Below, in pieces: positions 8,176 through 16,662 of a DNA stretch of 64,000 bases (position 1 is the first letter of the stretch; each line of letters opens with the position of its first letter). The stretch lies in assembly GCF_900215295.1 (NCBI RefSeq), contig NZ_OCMF01000004.1, forward strand, positions 1 through 64,000, in the 5' to 3' direction. This stretch comes from Salinimicrobium sediminis. Lineage in GTDB: Bacteria; Bacteroidota; Bacteroidia; Flavobacteriales; Flavobacteriaceae. A program made the translations under genes and the position numbers. The notes under the pieces were generated by a model that saw nothing but the letters and a program-made list of their open reading frames with translations, did no database searches and was not told the DNA's origin.

Positions 8176-9162
8176 ATGCTGAAGCACGTCTCTATTTTAA
8201 TACCGAAGGGTCACACCAGTCTCGTGAATATTGTAGGAACTCACCAAATCCTCAACCAGGTAAATTCTTTCCTGCAGGAAGAGGGAAAACCTCCCGTCTT
8301 TAAGGTAGAACTTATTGGAATCTCAAATCCTACAGATCAAAGCAACGGCCTCTTTAGCGTTCACCCTGAAAAATTTATCTCCGACATTTCACAAACCGAT
8401 CTTGTTGTTATTCCTGCCATCCATGATGATCCTGAAATTGCTCTTACCCGGAACAGGGAATTCATTCCCTGGCTACAACAGCAGTACACTAACGGCGCTG
8501 AAATTGCCAGTTTTTGCGTCGCTGCTTTTTTTCTTGCAGCTACAGGACTGCTTGATGGAAAACAATGCTCTACCCATTGGATACATGCCGATGGGTTTAG
8601 AAAAATGTTTCCAAAGGTGCAGCTGGTAGATGACAGGATCATGACCGAAGACGGGGGCATCTATACCAGCGGGGGAGCCTATTCCTATCTTAACCTACTC
8701 CTGTACCTGGTCGAGAAGTTTGCCGGCAGAGACATTGCCTTGCTTACCGCAAAAACCTTTATGATCGATATAGACAAAGCCAGCCAATCCCCCTTTATCA
8801 TGTTTAGGGGGCAAAAAGCACATGAGGATGAGGTAGTACAGAGAGCACAGGAATATATCGAACATAATTTTAATGAAAAGATCCAGGTAGAGGAGCTGGC
8901 AGAAAAACTGGCTTTAAGCCGTAGAAGCCTGGAACGCCGCTTCAAAAAAGCAACGCATAATACCATCACCACTTATATTCAGCGGGTGAAAGTTGAAGCG
9001 GCAAAACGAAGTCTGGAAGTTTCCCGGGAAAACGTCAACGAGGTCATGTACGGGATTGGCTATTCCGACGAGAAATCTTTCCGCAATACATTTAAGAAGA
9101 TCACGGGCATCTCTCCGGTGCAGTACCGCAATAAATTCAGGATAGGACGTCAGGGTATTTGA
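8176..9162 (+). CDS. GlxA-type transcriptional regulator (DJ-1/PfpI + AraC)
   Basis: 328 residues. Residues about 5-190 form a DJ-1/PfpI-like amidotransferase-fold domain with the conserved elbow IASFCVAAFFLAATGLLDG and following STHW. Residues about 225-325 hold two AraC helix-turn-helices: KIQVEELAEKLALSRRSLER and VNEVMYGIGYSDEKSFRNTF, ending with the GISPVQYR signature. The sensing domain is thought to bind small metabolites rather than act as an amidase. Divergent from the NTF2/VOC/SRPBCC operon, a likely target. The ATG at 8176 gives the standard N-terminal strand KHVSILIPKG. Confidence 0.9.
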   Translation: MLKHVSILIPKGHTSLVNIVGTHQILNQVNSFLQEEGKPPVFKVELIGISNPTDQSNGLFSVHPEKFISDISQTDLVVIPAIHDDPEIALTRNREFIPWLQQQYTNGAEIASFCVAAFFLAATGLLDGKQCSTHWIHADGFRKMFPKVQLVDDRIMTEDGGIYTSGGAYSYLNLLLYLVEKFAGRDIALLTAKTFMIDIDKASQSPFIMFRGQKAHEDEVVQRAQEYIEHNFNEKIQVEELAEKLALSRRSLERRFKKATHNTITTYIQRVKVEAAKRSLEVSRENVNEVMYGIGYSDEKSFRNTFKKITGISPVQYRNKFRIGRQGI

Positions 9163-9324
9163 ACTAATCTTACCTGCGCATTAGTTTCTATAATTGGCTG
9201 ATTTATCATTAGTTAGCATAAAATTAACTTAAGGGCTCCTAAAAAATTGTAATTTTAATTTCCCTCCTCCTCTTCTTTCCCCTAATTAGTTTGTAATCGA
9301 TTTATTAACCAATAAATATTTATT

Positions 9325-10509
9325 ATGAAAACTGTAGGGAAAAACTTTACCAATCTCAAATGGAGGAACCTTTTGTTCCTGAACGCGCTTGTTTTTTTAA
9401 TTATTTCGTGCGAAAAGGAATCTACTGAAGGCTTTGAAGAAGCCGGTCTTAATGCTAAAGCAGAGGTAATGGCGGAGCCATTTGAATTTTCGGCACCTGT
9501 TTATGATATTGCTACTACCCCGGACGGAGCTGTCCTGGTGGGGTTGAATTCCGGAGATATGAAGGAAATCCAGATCATTAGGAATGGGAAAATCTCCACC
9601 ATGTCAAAATTTGAAGCAGATAACAACATCCAGGGAATTGCGACTATAGGTGCAGGAAATGCTTTTGTGACCACAGCCGGTAGTGACCTGGCTCAAACCG
9701 GGGCATTATACCGGGTCTCCCAGGGCAATGCACGGATGGTTGCCGACCTGGGAGCATTTGAAAGAGAAAATGATCCCGATGCCTACGAAGGATTAATGTG
9801 GAAAAATCAGCTGTGTGAAGCTACAGATGGGTTTAGTGCGGGACCACAAAATAATCCATTTAAGGTAGCTGCGCTCTCAGGTAACACAGCTTTAGTGGCC
9901 GATGCCGCAGGAAATACGCTGCTTTCGGCAACAACAACCGGGGAGGTCGACTGGAAAGCGGTCTTTACCCCACCTACAGATGATGAAGGGAACTACCTCG
10001 TACGCTGGTTTGCCGGGGATGATGCAGACATTCCCTGTTATGTACAACCTGTTCCCACCTCTGTTGCGGTAGGACCTGATGGTTATGTTTATGTAGGAGA
10101 ACTTACGGGAGCCGTGTCTGAAGAAGCGGGCTTACCTATTGGTCTTTCAAGGGTTTGGAAGATTCCTGCAGATGCAACCCATGTTGTGTGTTCTGAAGAT
10201 TCCGGGCCATGTGAGGTAATCGTTGACGGACTTACTTCCGTTATAGACATCGCCATAGGTCCTGATGGCCGACTTTACGTAGTGGAATTTGATGAAATGA
10301 GTTGGATCGCTTCTTTTGTTGAGGGCCTTGCCGCCGGGGGAACTATCACTTCCTATGACCTGGATGGAAGTAATGAAGAGGTTGTTGCAACAGGGCTTTC
10401 CTTCCCCAGTGCTATCAGCTTTGATAAAAAGGGCAATCTCTGGCTCCTGGAAAATAATAGTATAGGTCTTCCGGGATATCCGCCTACTGTTAGGATGCTG
10501 GAATACTAG
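9325..10509 (+). CDS. ScyD/ScyE-family beta-propeller lipoprotein
   Basis: 394 residues. Lipobox ending FLIISC places the lipid at Cys29. The rest matches the ScyD/ScyE family, beta-propellers first noted in the cyanobacterial scytonemin cluster but widespread: repeated strands such as TPDGAVLVGL, VAVGPDGYVYVGELTG and IAIGPDGRLYVVEFDE mark successive blades, with the family-typical PVPTSVAVGPDG. Role outside cyanobacteria unknown; an extracellular binding function is likely. ATG at 9325 is preceded by an AT-rich leader with a near-match -7 element (TTAGTTTG, 9286-9293 region). Confidence 0.85.
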   Translation: MKTVGKNFTNLKWRNLLFLNALVFLIISCEKESTEGFEEAGLNAKAEVMAEPFEFSAPVYDIATTPDGAVLVGLNSGDMKEIQIIRNGKISTMSKFEADNNIQGIATIGAGNAFVTTAGSDLAQTGALYRVSQGNARMVADLGAFERENDPDAYEGLMWKNQLCEATDGFSAGPQNNPFKVAALSGNTALVADAAGNTLLSATTTGEVDWKAVFTPPTDDEGNYLVRWFAGDDADIPCYVQPVPTSVAVGPDGYVYVGELTGAVSEEAGLPIGLSRVWKIPADATHVVCSEDSGPCEVIVDGLTSVIDIAIGPDGRLYVVEFDEMSWIASFVEGLAAGGTITSYDLDGSNEEVVATGLSFPSAISFDKKGNLWLLENNSIGLPGYPPTVRMLEY

Positions 10510-10824
10510 CGGAATTAAATTACAAACAACAATTCAGGGTCGGCATTTTGTCGGCCTTGTTTCATTTAATACCTCATCCGGGAACTGCGAATCAGGTTTT
10601 TTTATTTAAATCATTAACAGAAGATGATTTTCTTTGATTAAAATTTCACCTCTATTAACCGGAATTTTGTGCTTCATCTAACGAATCGCTTCATGTGCTT
10701 CCCTGAGCTTACTTCGCTTTGTGTAAAACTTAACTTCCTGTTTTCACACAAAGACCTCTAAGTAAAAAATAAGCTCACAAAGAATTGTTCCCAAACTTCG
10801 TACTTCGTCCTGCGTAAATCTCCC
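10510..10824. other. Intergenic region with dispersed repeat, no gene seen
   Basis: A direct repeat GTCGGC...GTCGGC follows the ScyD/ScyE stop but does not form a proper stem. The remainder is unremarkable apart from the dispersed element at 10717-10786. Two genes converge here. Confidence 0.5.
10717..10786. repeat. Dispersed CTTTGTGTAAA...CACAAAG element, copy 2
   Basis: CTTTGTGTAAAA (10717-10728) pairs imperfectly with TTTTCACACAAAG (10741-10753), followed by AATAAGCTCACAAAGAATT (10768-10786), identical over 19 bases to 6219-6237. Both copies sit just 3' of a minus-strand gene. Confidence 0.65.
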
Positions 10825-12300
10825 TTATTGAAAAAGAGACAATGTCCCATGGGAGGCTAGGAGTGCCGCATTTTTATGCGCACGGGCAGTAGCGATGTCT
10901 ATGGAAGCTTCGGATACCCTCTCGAAAAAGGTGATTTTTGGAGCCCCCTGTTTTCGCATATAGTTGCTCAGGATCTTATGGGTATGGTATGTTGCCGGCT
11001 GCCGCTTTAAAAAAGGTTCAAAGTCCTGCAATGCGCTTACCTGTTCATGCTGGTCGATATAACCGAAGCCCTGGTACTTTCCGTCCTTTACCAGCACAAA
11101 GGATTCTTCCTCAAAATGCCTGCCTTTACCCCTGATCACATAAGTGGAAGATTCTTCGGTTAAAGATGCAATAGCTGCAGTCACCTTCTCATTGTAAACT
11201 GCAACTTCCTCCTTTCCGGAACAGATGCCCTCACAGCTTATAATCTCATAATGGGAACATTCTTCAACGTTAGCCTGTAAACTGCAGTATTTTGGGCACA
11301 ACTTGAATTCTCTACATAAATATTCCAGCTTCTCCTGCGCCAGGGGCCGACTGTAAAAAGTTCCTATTGATTCCCTTCTTTTAGGAGTTCTTTCCAGAGC
11401 GAGCTGTAAAACACCTCTTTGGTTAAAATAACTTACGATCTGATATACGGGACCCGGGCGTTTCTGAGCTCTGTTATACTTAGGATAATACTTCCTGATG
11501 CACTCGGCTTCCAATAGCAGGGCTATAAGTTCATTCCCTGTTGTTTCATAATCAATGTGAAAGGTTTCCTGGCCCAGCTGATATTCCTTACTCATGCGGT
11601 CGTAAAAATGTGAAACTACGCGCTTCTTGATATCTATGGCTTTGCCAGCATAGATCACCTTATGTTGCCGGTCCTTGAAAAGATAGATCCCGGGACTTTC
11701 AGGCAAGCTATGGATCTGTTCAGCCTCAATATGCGGGGGTAAGGTAGCCTGCCTTGAGCGGGCATGTAAAAAGGAATTGATCACCTTAAAATCCTCATCC
11801 AGAGAGAGTAATCGCTGAAAAAGAATTACTGTAGCATCGGTATCCCCTTCTGCCCTGTGGCGGTTGGAAATAGGAATACTAATAGAATCGCATAACCTGC
11901 CAAGGCTATAGGAAAACAATCCCGGAATGAGCTTTCGGGAAAGACGAACGGTACAAAGCTTACGACGGGAATAATCGAATCCCAGATCTGAAAACTCATT
12001 CCGCAGCACATTATAATCAAAATTCACGTTGTGAGCCACGAAGATGGCATCACGGGTGATCTCTTCGATCTTTTTAGCGACCTCATGAAACTTCGGTGCA
12101 TCTGCCAGCATTTCATTGTCAATTCCGGTTAATCCCGTGATGTGTCGCGGAATTTCTTTTTCAGGGTTGATAAGGCTGGTAAATTTATCTATGATCTTAC
12201 TGCCGCGCAGTAAAACCACACAGATCTCTGTAAGACGATTTCCATTTATTCCCCCTCCAGTAGTTTCAACATCAATAACTGCAAATAACTGATCTTTCAT
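10825..12300 (-). CDS. DnaQ-like exonuclease fused to UvrC-type GIY-YIG nuclease
   Basis: 491 residues. Residues 1-175 are a DEDDh 3'-5' exonuclease like the proofreading epsilon subunit: FAVIDVETTG supplies Asp10 and Glu12, and VAHNVNFDYNVL and HRAEGDTDAT supply the later metal and histidine residues. Residues about 200-285 are a GIY-YIG endonuclease (SPGIYLFKDRQHKVIYAGKA). The last 200 residues include a cysteine-rich segment (LCREFKLCPKYC ... CEGICSG) resembling UvrC/Cho proteins. The combination, also known in actinobacteria, suggests DNA repair with incision plus trimming, though the exact lesion is not established. Stand-alone gene. Confidence 0.9.
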   Translation of the reverse strand: MKDQLFAVIDVETTGGGINGNRLTEICVVLLRGSKIIDKFTSLINPEKEIPRHITGLTGIDNEMLADAPKFHEVAKKIEEITRDAIFVAHNVNFDYNVLRNEFSDLGFDYSRRKLCTVRLSRKLIPGLFSYSLGRLCDSISIPISNRHRAEGDTDATVILFQRLLSLDEDFKVINSFLHARSRQATLPPHIEAEQIHSLPESPGIYLFKDRQHKVIYAGKAIDIKKRVVSHFYDRMSKEYQLGQETFHIDYETTGNELIALLLEAECIRKYYPKYNRAQKRPGPVYQIVSYFNQRGVLQLALERTPKRRESIGTFYSRPLAQEKLEYLCREFKLCPKYCSLQANVEECSHYEIISCEGICSGKEEVAVYNEKVTAAIASLTEESSTYVIRGKGRHFEEESFVLVKDGKYQGFGYIDQHEQVSALQDFEPFLKRQPATYHTHKILSNYMRKQGAPKITFFERVSEASIDIATARAHKNAALLASHGTLSLFQ

Positions 12301-12472
12301 GAAGCTTTAAAAAGGTAAAAATAGAAAAGAATTTTCAAAAATGTAGGAAAAAATCCATACGAATGGAGAAAATCCAATTTTTTCAGCTTCAGAAGTATCT
12401 TTTGTTCCTACCAGGAACCTCTCAATTGAATTATATCAATTGCTACCTGATAAATGAATAAGGATCACTGAT

Positions 12473-13216
12473 CTAAATACTTTCCCGGATCTCGAACATA
12501 ATAGGGAGTGAATATTCTACTGCAACAGGTTTATCTCTTTGTCTTCCGGGTTTCATTTGTGGGAGCAGCTTCACCACTCTAATGGCTTCTTCTTCCAATT
12601 GCTTATTTGGTCCCCGGGCCCTGATATCTGCCACGTAGCCCTTTGCATCTATCTTGAAGATCACATAGATCCTGTTGAATCCGGTGAGACCCAGCTGTTC
12701 GCTGATATAAGTCCTGAATTCCTGCTGCACGTGAGCATCAATTTTTTCGGACATACATTTTTTCTGGGCATCTTTTCCTTTTACGTTTTCACATCCGGGG
12801 TAAATCGGAATGTTTTCTACTAACATAAACGGGATCTTTTCTATCTCTTCCTCTTCCTCTTCAAAAGCAATGTCCTCCACTTCCGCAATAGGTTCTATGG
12901 CTTCATTCTGATTTGTTTCGGTAGATTCAATCTTTGTTTCCTCTATATCCAACTTATCCTCGATGACCTCAATGATCTCGGGCATGGCAGGTGGTGGCGG
13001 AGGTGGCGGAGGCGGGGGAGTATTTACCTGGGTGATGGGAACATCCTCCTGCTCAAAGCTGTTGATCTGCACCCGCTGTTTGTCCAGATCATCGCCCTGA
13101 TAGGATTTCCATTCCAATCCAAAATAGGTAAGGCTAAGCATCACTATCAATCCTATCTGGAAAAAAATGAAACTATACTTGCCGGGATCTGCATTGGGGT
13201 TCTTTTTGACCTGCAT
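12473..13216 (-). CDS. tonB: TonB energy transducer
   Basis: 247 residues. One N-terminal membrane helix (about residues 14-33), then a periplasmic spacer with a run of ten prolines after VNT and an acidic stretch, then a TonB C-terminal domain from about residue 140: FRTYISEQLGLTGFNRIYVI, KGYVADIRARGPNKQLEEEA and LPQMKPGRQRDKPVAVEYSL. It couples the proton-motive force from ExbB/ExbD to TonB-dependent receptors; ExbB/D are not next to it here, and a receptor is encoded at 35262. Monocistronic. Confidence 0.9.
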   Translation of the reverse strand: MQVKKNPNADPGKYSFIFFQIGLIVMLSLTYFGLEWKSYQGDDLDKQRVQINSFEQEDVPITQVNTPPPPPPPPPPAMPEIIEVIEDKLDIEETKIESTETNQNEAIEPIAEVEDIAFEEEEEEIEKIPFMLVENIPIYPGCENVKGKDAQKKCMSEKIDAHVQQEFRTYISEQLGLTGFNRIYVIFKIDAKGYVADIRARGPNKQLEEEAIRVVKLLPQMKPGRQRDKPVAVEYSLPIMFEIRESI

Positions 13217-13433
13217 AATGGAACGTTTAGATTGAAAAGTATTTTCGTGGAGGAATGGCCTCCATAATTTCCATTTTGACTTTCCTCATCTAATCCCGGG
13301 TCCCATCTCCCCTCACTACCATAAGAGAGGTAAAGCTATTGAATCTCAAAAGCATTTTTAAAATCCATTTTAAAGGTAAGAACCCTGCTCCTCTTAAAGC
13401 ATGACATTTATCATTCTGGCACCAAAACAGGGC

Positions 13434-13460
13434 ATAAAAAAACCCGGTTTTCACCGGGTT
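13434..13460 (-). terminator. Intrinsic terminator of the M16 peptidase operon
   Basis: Perfect 8-bp stem AACCCGGT (13441-13448) with ACCGGGTT (13453-13460); on the minus strand a run of T follows immediately. It begins 20 bases past the stop codon at 13480. Confidence 0.9.
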
Positions 13461-13479
13461 CTGATTTTAATTTTTTCAA

Positions 13480-14871
13480 TTATTTCTTTATTTCCGCAGG
13501 AGTTTTCATGGTTTCATTTACCTGATCCTTGATCTTTTCCTTATCCCCCACTACAATTAGGGTCATTTTCTCCGGCTGAATATACTTCTTTGCCATTTGC
13601 TGAATTTCCTGCGGAGTGACAGCATTGATGTTCTTCACCTGATCTACGAGAAACGACTCCGGCAGGTTATGGACATCCAGGAAGTTGAGTTGTCCTATGA
13701 TACCTCCGGGAGTGGAATTCTGAAGCACATATATACCCGATTCATAATTCTTGATCCCCTGCAGCTCTTCCTGTGAAGGCGCTTCGTTTTGCAGGCGGTT
13801 GATCTCTTTATTAATCTCTGCAATTGAAGCTCCCGTAAACTCTGTGGTCACATCGGCATTTTCATACCAAATCCCGGTCTTGTAATTGGAAACCAGGGCA
13901 CTGCCCGGAGAATAGGTATATCCCTTATCTTCCCTGATATTGCTCGTAATTCGGGATCCAAAAGAACCTCCTAAAAGGGAATTCATCACATCCAGTGCGA
14001 TATAATCTTCATGAGCCGGATCTATTACCGGTAAACCATAAAGAATAGTTGATTGTGGGGCACCCGGCCTGTCGATGATCTTCACTGTTGCATTGGTCAC
14101 CGGTTCGGCCACGGGATATTCTGCCTTTTGGCCTTTACGCCAGCTGCTCAATTTCTGCTCCACTGCAGATTTAACTTCTTCGGCATTGAATTTCCCCACC
14201 ACATATACTGTGGTGCGCGCGGCACCAAAGTTTTTATCGTAAAAACTCTTTACATCCTGCAGGTCATAGGAATTTACCTGCTCTGTGGTAGGATATTGTC
14301 TTCCATAGGCATGGTTGGGATAGAGTTCAGCAAAAAATTCCTTCCTGGCCTGGGTTCCGGGCCTTGATAGCGAAACAGTGAGATTCCGGTTCATATCCTT
14401 CTTGAGGCGGTCCAGTTCACTGGCGGGTAGTTTTGGATCCACCAGCACATCGGCCAGAATCTTAACAGCTTCGGGAGCAAATTCGGCGAGGACACTCGTA
14501 GATAAGGAAGTGGTGTGGGCTCCTACTCCAATATTTAAGTTTCCTCCCATGCCTGAAAGGCTGTCTTTAACCGAATAATTGGCATTGGTACCTTCCTCCA
14601 TAAGATCGGTCAGCAGATCTGCCAGCCACACCTCCTCGGGGCCTTCATTGATATTTCCCGTTTTTAGAGTAATATTAATTGTGGCCTTAGGAATACTGCC
14701 GTAGGGCACAAGTACCAGTTTAAGGCCGTTATCAAAATTGACCACTTCCTTTTCGGGTAGTGTAAAATCCTTGGGTTCTCCTCCTTTGGGCGGAGTTTGT
14801 TTATCCTGTGCCTCCACCTGAAGGGCAACAAGCATAAAAATTAATAGCGTATATATTCTGGTCTTCATCAC
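13480..14871 (-). CDS. M16 peptidase-like protein lacking the zinc motif
   Basis: 463 residues with signal peptide (MMKTRIYTLLIFMLVALQVEA). Two M16 half-domains are visible (about 40-240 and 250-440), but the position of the zinc motif HXXEH reads LTDLMEEGT, so this subunit should be catalytically dead. It keeps the C-terminal-domain features of the family, such as LLGGSFGSRITSNIREDKGYTYSPGS, which includes the arginine-tyrosine pair that in M16B partners completes the active site. Its ATG overlaps the stop of the catalytic partner (14868-14871). Together they likely form a periplasmic heterodimer peptidase. Confidence 0.9.
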   Translation of the reverse strand: MMKTRIYTLLIFMLVALQVEAQDKQTPPKGGEPKDFTLPEKEVVNFDNGLKLVLVPYGSIPKATINITLKTGNINEGPEEVWLADLLTDLMEEGTNANYSVKDSLSGMGGNLNIGVGAHTTSLSTSVLAEFAPEAVKILADVLVDPKLPASELDRLKKDMNRNLTVSLSRPGTQARKEFFAELYPNHAYGRQYPTTEQVNSYDLQDVKSFYDKNFGAARTTVYVVGKFNAEEVKSAVEQKLSSWRKGQKAEYPVAEPVTNATVKIIDRPGAPQSTILYGLPVIDPAHEDYIALDVMNSLLGGSFGSRITSNIREDKGYTYSPGSALVSNYKTGIWYENADVTTEFTGASIAEINKEINRLQNEAPSQEELQGIKNYESGIYVLQNSTPGGIIGQLNFLDVHNLPESFLVDQVKNINAVTPQEIQQMAKKYIQPEKMTLIVVGDKEKIKDQVNETMKTPAEIKK

Positions 14872-16247
14872 TTCGATTTTTCGTTATTGGCTAATAGCGG
14901 ATTCACAACTAAAATGGTTCGGTTAGTCTTCCGTAGATATTCCTCAACAGTTTGATTCATAAGCTGTGGCGTCACCTTCTTAAATTCCTCCTCCAGCTCA
15001 TTGATCCTTGCAGGATTGTCGTCAAAAAGGGCAAAAGTGGCCAGTAAATCTGCCCTACCTAATCCAAAGGTGCCTCCCAGTTCATCGTAAAGCTGGGAGC
15101 GCATTTTCACCAGGGCATTTTCCAGCATATCGGGAGTAACTTCAAGATTGTTGATCACCTCATCCACGGCTGTCACCACCTGCTCTTTAGAGGTCTCACT
15201 ATCATAAGTAAAATTAAACATTAACTGCATGGGACCATTGTAATTGAACATGTTGCCCAGGTAGTTGATCCCGCCGGTAACATTTGAAGTATAGCCCAAC
15301 TCATCCACCAGCTTTTTTTGAAGCAGGGCATTATCTCCTTGTATTAAGATTTGATTTAACAAGCCCATAGCATAATACTCGGGAGTATTTCTTTCCGGCA
15401 TATGGTAAGCAATGGCAATAGCAGGTTTATTGGCCAGAGAATCATTTTTTACAAATTCCTTTTCTTTCTCCTGGCGGGGCTCAGAAATATCTGGTTTGGC
15501 CGGAAGATCGGCTGCCGGTATATTTCCGAAGTATTCCTGGATCCATTTCTTGGTTTGCGCCATATCAAAATCTCCCACCACTGCTAAAGCAGCATTATTT
15601 GGTGCATAGTAAGTATTGAAAAAGCTCTCCACATCTTCCAGGGTGGCAGCGTCGAGATCTTCCAGGTCCCCATAGAAATTATGTGCATTATACCAGTTGG
15701 TGTTGGCATACTGAGGCATATCCAACCATGGGAATCCACCGTAAGGCTGATTCAATACATTTACCTTTACCTCATTTTTCACCACCCCCTGTTGGTTGGT
15801 AAGATTTTCCTGGGTAATATCCAGCCCCCTCATTCTGTCTGCCTCTGCCCATAACATGGTCTCCAGTTTGTTAGCAGGAACGATTTCAAAATAATTGGTA
15901 AAATCGAACCGGGTAGACCCGTTGAGGACTCCGCCGTTTTCCTGAACCAGTTTAATGAATTCCATCTTTCCCAAATTTTGGGATCCCTGGAACATCATGT
16001 GTTCAAAAAGATGGGCAAATCCCGTACGATCCTTAGGCTCGATCCTGAACCCGATGTTGTAGTAAACCGCCACGATAGCCGTAGGTGACGTTTGATCTGG
16101 AGAGAGGATCACTTTAAGGCCGTTGTCAAGTTGATAATACTCAACAGGAACCTCAAATTTGCTCACCTCCCGGGTTTGTTGTTCCTCCTGTGCAAAACCT
16201 CCGAGAGGAATGAAAAGGAACAATAGCATTTTAAATAAGTTTCTCAT
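14868..16247 (-). CDS. M16 zinc peptidase, catalytic subunit
   Basis: 459 residues with signal peptide (RNLFKMLLFLFIPLGGFAQ). The inverted zinc motif HLFEH lies at residues 79-83 (His79, Glu82, His83) inside GFAHLFEHMMFQGSQ, followed about 75 residues later by the third-ligand glutamate region (LTNQQGVVKNEVKVN). Second M16 domain from about residue 240. It is the upstream gene of a coupled pair whose partner has lost the zinc motif, the standard alpha/beta arrangement of bacterial M16B proteases. Acts in the periplasm on unknown peptides. Confidence 0.93.
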   Translation of the reverse strand: MRNLFKMLLFLFIPLGGFAQEEQQTREVSKFEVPVEYYQLDNGLKVILSPDQTSPTAIVAVYYNIGFRIEPKDRTGFAHLFEHMMFQGSQNLGKMEFIKLVQENGGVLNGSTRFDFTNYFEIVPANKLETMLWAEADRMRGLDITQENLTNQQGVVKNEVKVNVLNQPYGGFPWLDMPQYANTNWYNAHNFYGDLEDLDAATLEDVESFFNTYYAPNNAALAVVGDFDMAQTKKWIQEYFGNIPAADLPAKPDISEPRQEKEKEFVKNDSLANKPAIAIAYHMPERNTPEYYAMGLLNQILIQGDNALLQKKLVDELGYTSNVTGGINYLGNMFNYNGPMQLMFNFTYDSETSKEQVVTAVDEVINNLEVTPDMLENALVKMRSQLYDELGGTFGLGRADLLATFALFDDNPARINELEEEFKKVTPQLMNQTVEEYLRKTNRTILVVNPLLANNEKSK

Positions 16248-16662
16248 AAGCTAACTGTATTTTAATTATAAATCATAAATATTTAGGTATAAGACTTTTA
16301 AAATATAAAAAAGTTACAAACTCTTCAGTGTGCGGAGGAGGAAAATTTAATAAAGGACACTTCATCGGGAGACGCTGAATTAAATAGTTTTGTTTCCGTT
16401 TAATTTTAAAATTTGGGCTCTTTTCCAGAACAAAACCATAAATCTTCCATAAATTATTTAGGGCCCTACCTCCCACTGCTTTATTAAATTCTTTTTTACT
16501 TATATTTCAAAACAAAAGTCTATTGTGCGTTCTTCAATTGCTTGAGAGAATTATTATCGACAGAAAAGTGGCGCAGAATTTGTTTTTCCGGACGCCTGTA
16601 TCTCAGTTACATAAACACTTTTACAGGGACAAGAACCAATATATATTTATAGTTAATTTTTA
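16248..16662. other. Intergenic promoter region, no gene seen
   Basis: About 415 bases between divergent genes (M16 operon and the hybrid kinase). AT-rich, with no palindrome, riboswitch or full Bacteroidota promoter that I can defend. A short minus-strand open frame near 16273-16476 shows no family features. Confidence 0.4.

Noticed and set aside
10524..10550. GTCGGC...GTCGGC as a terminator
   Set aside because: The words are direct, not inverted, so no stem forms.
16273..16476. Minus-strand frame of 67 codons before the hybrid kinase
   Set aside because: No domain, signal or membrane pattern and composition of AT-rich intergenic DNA.
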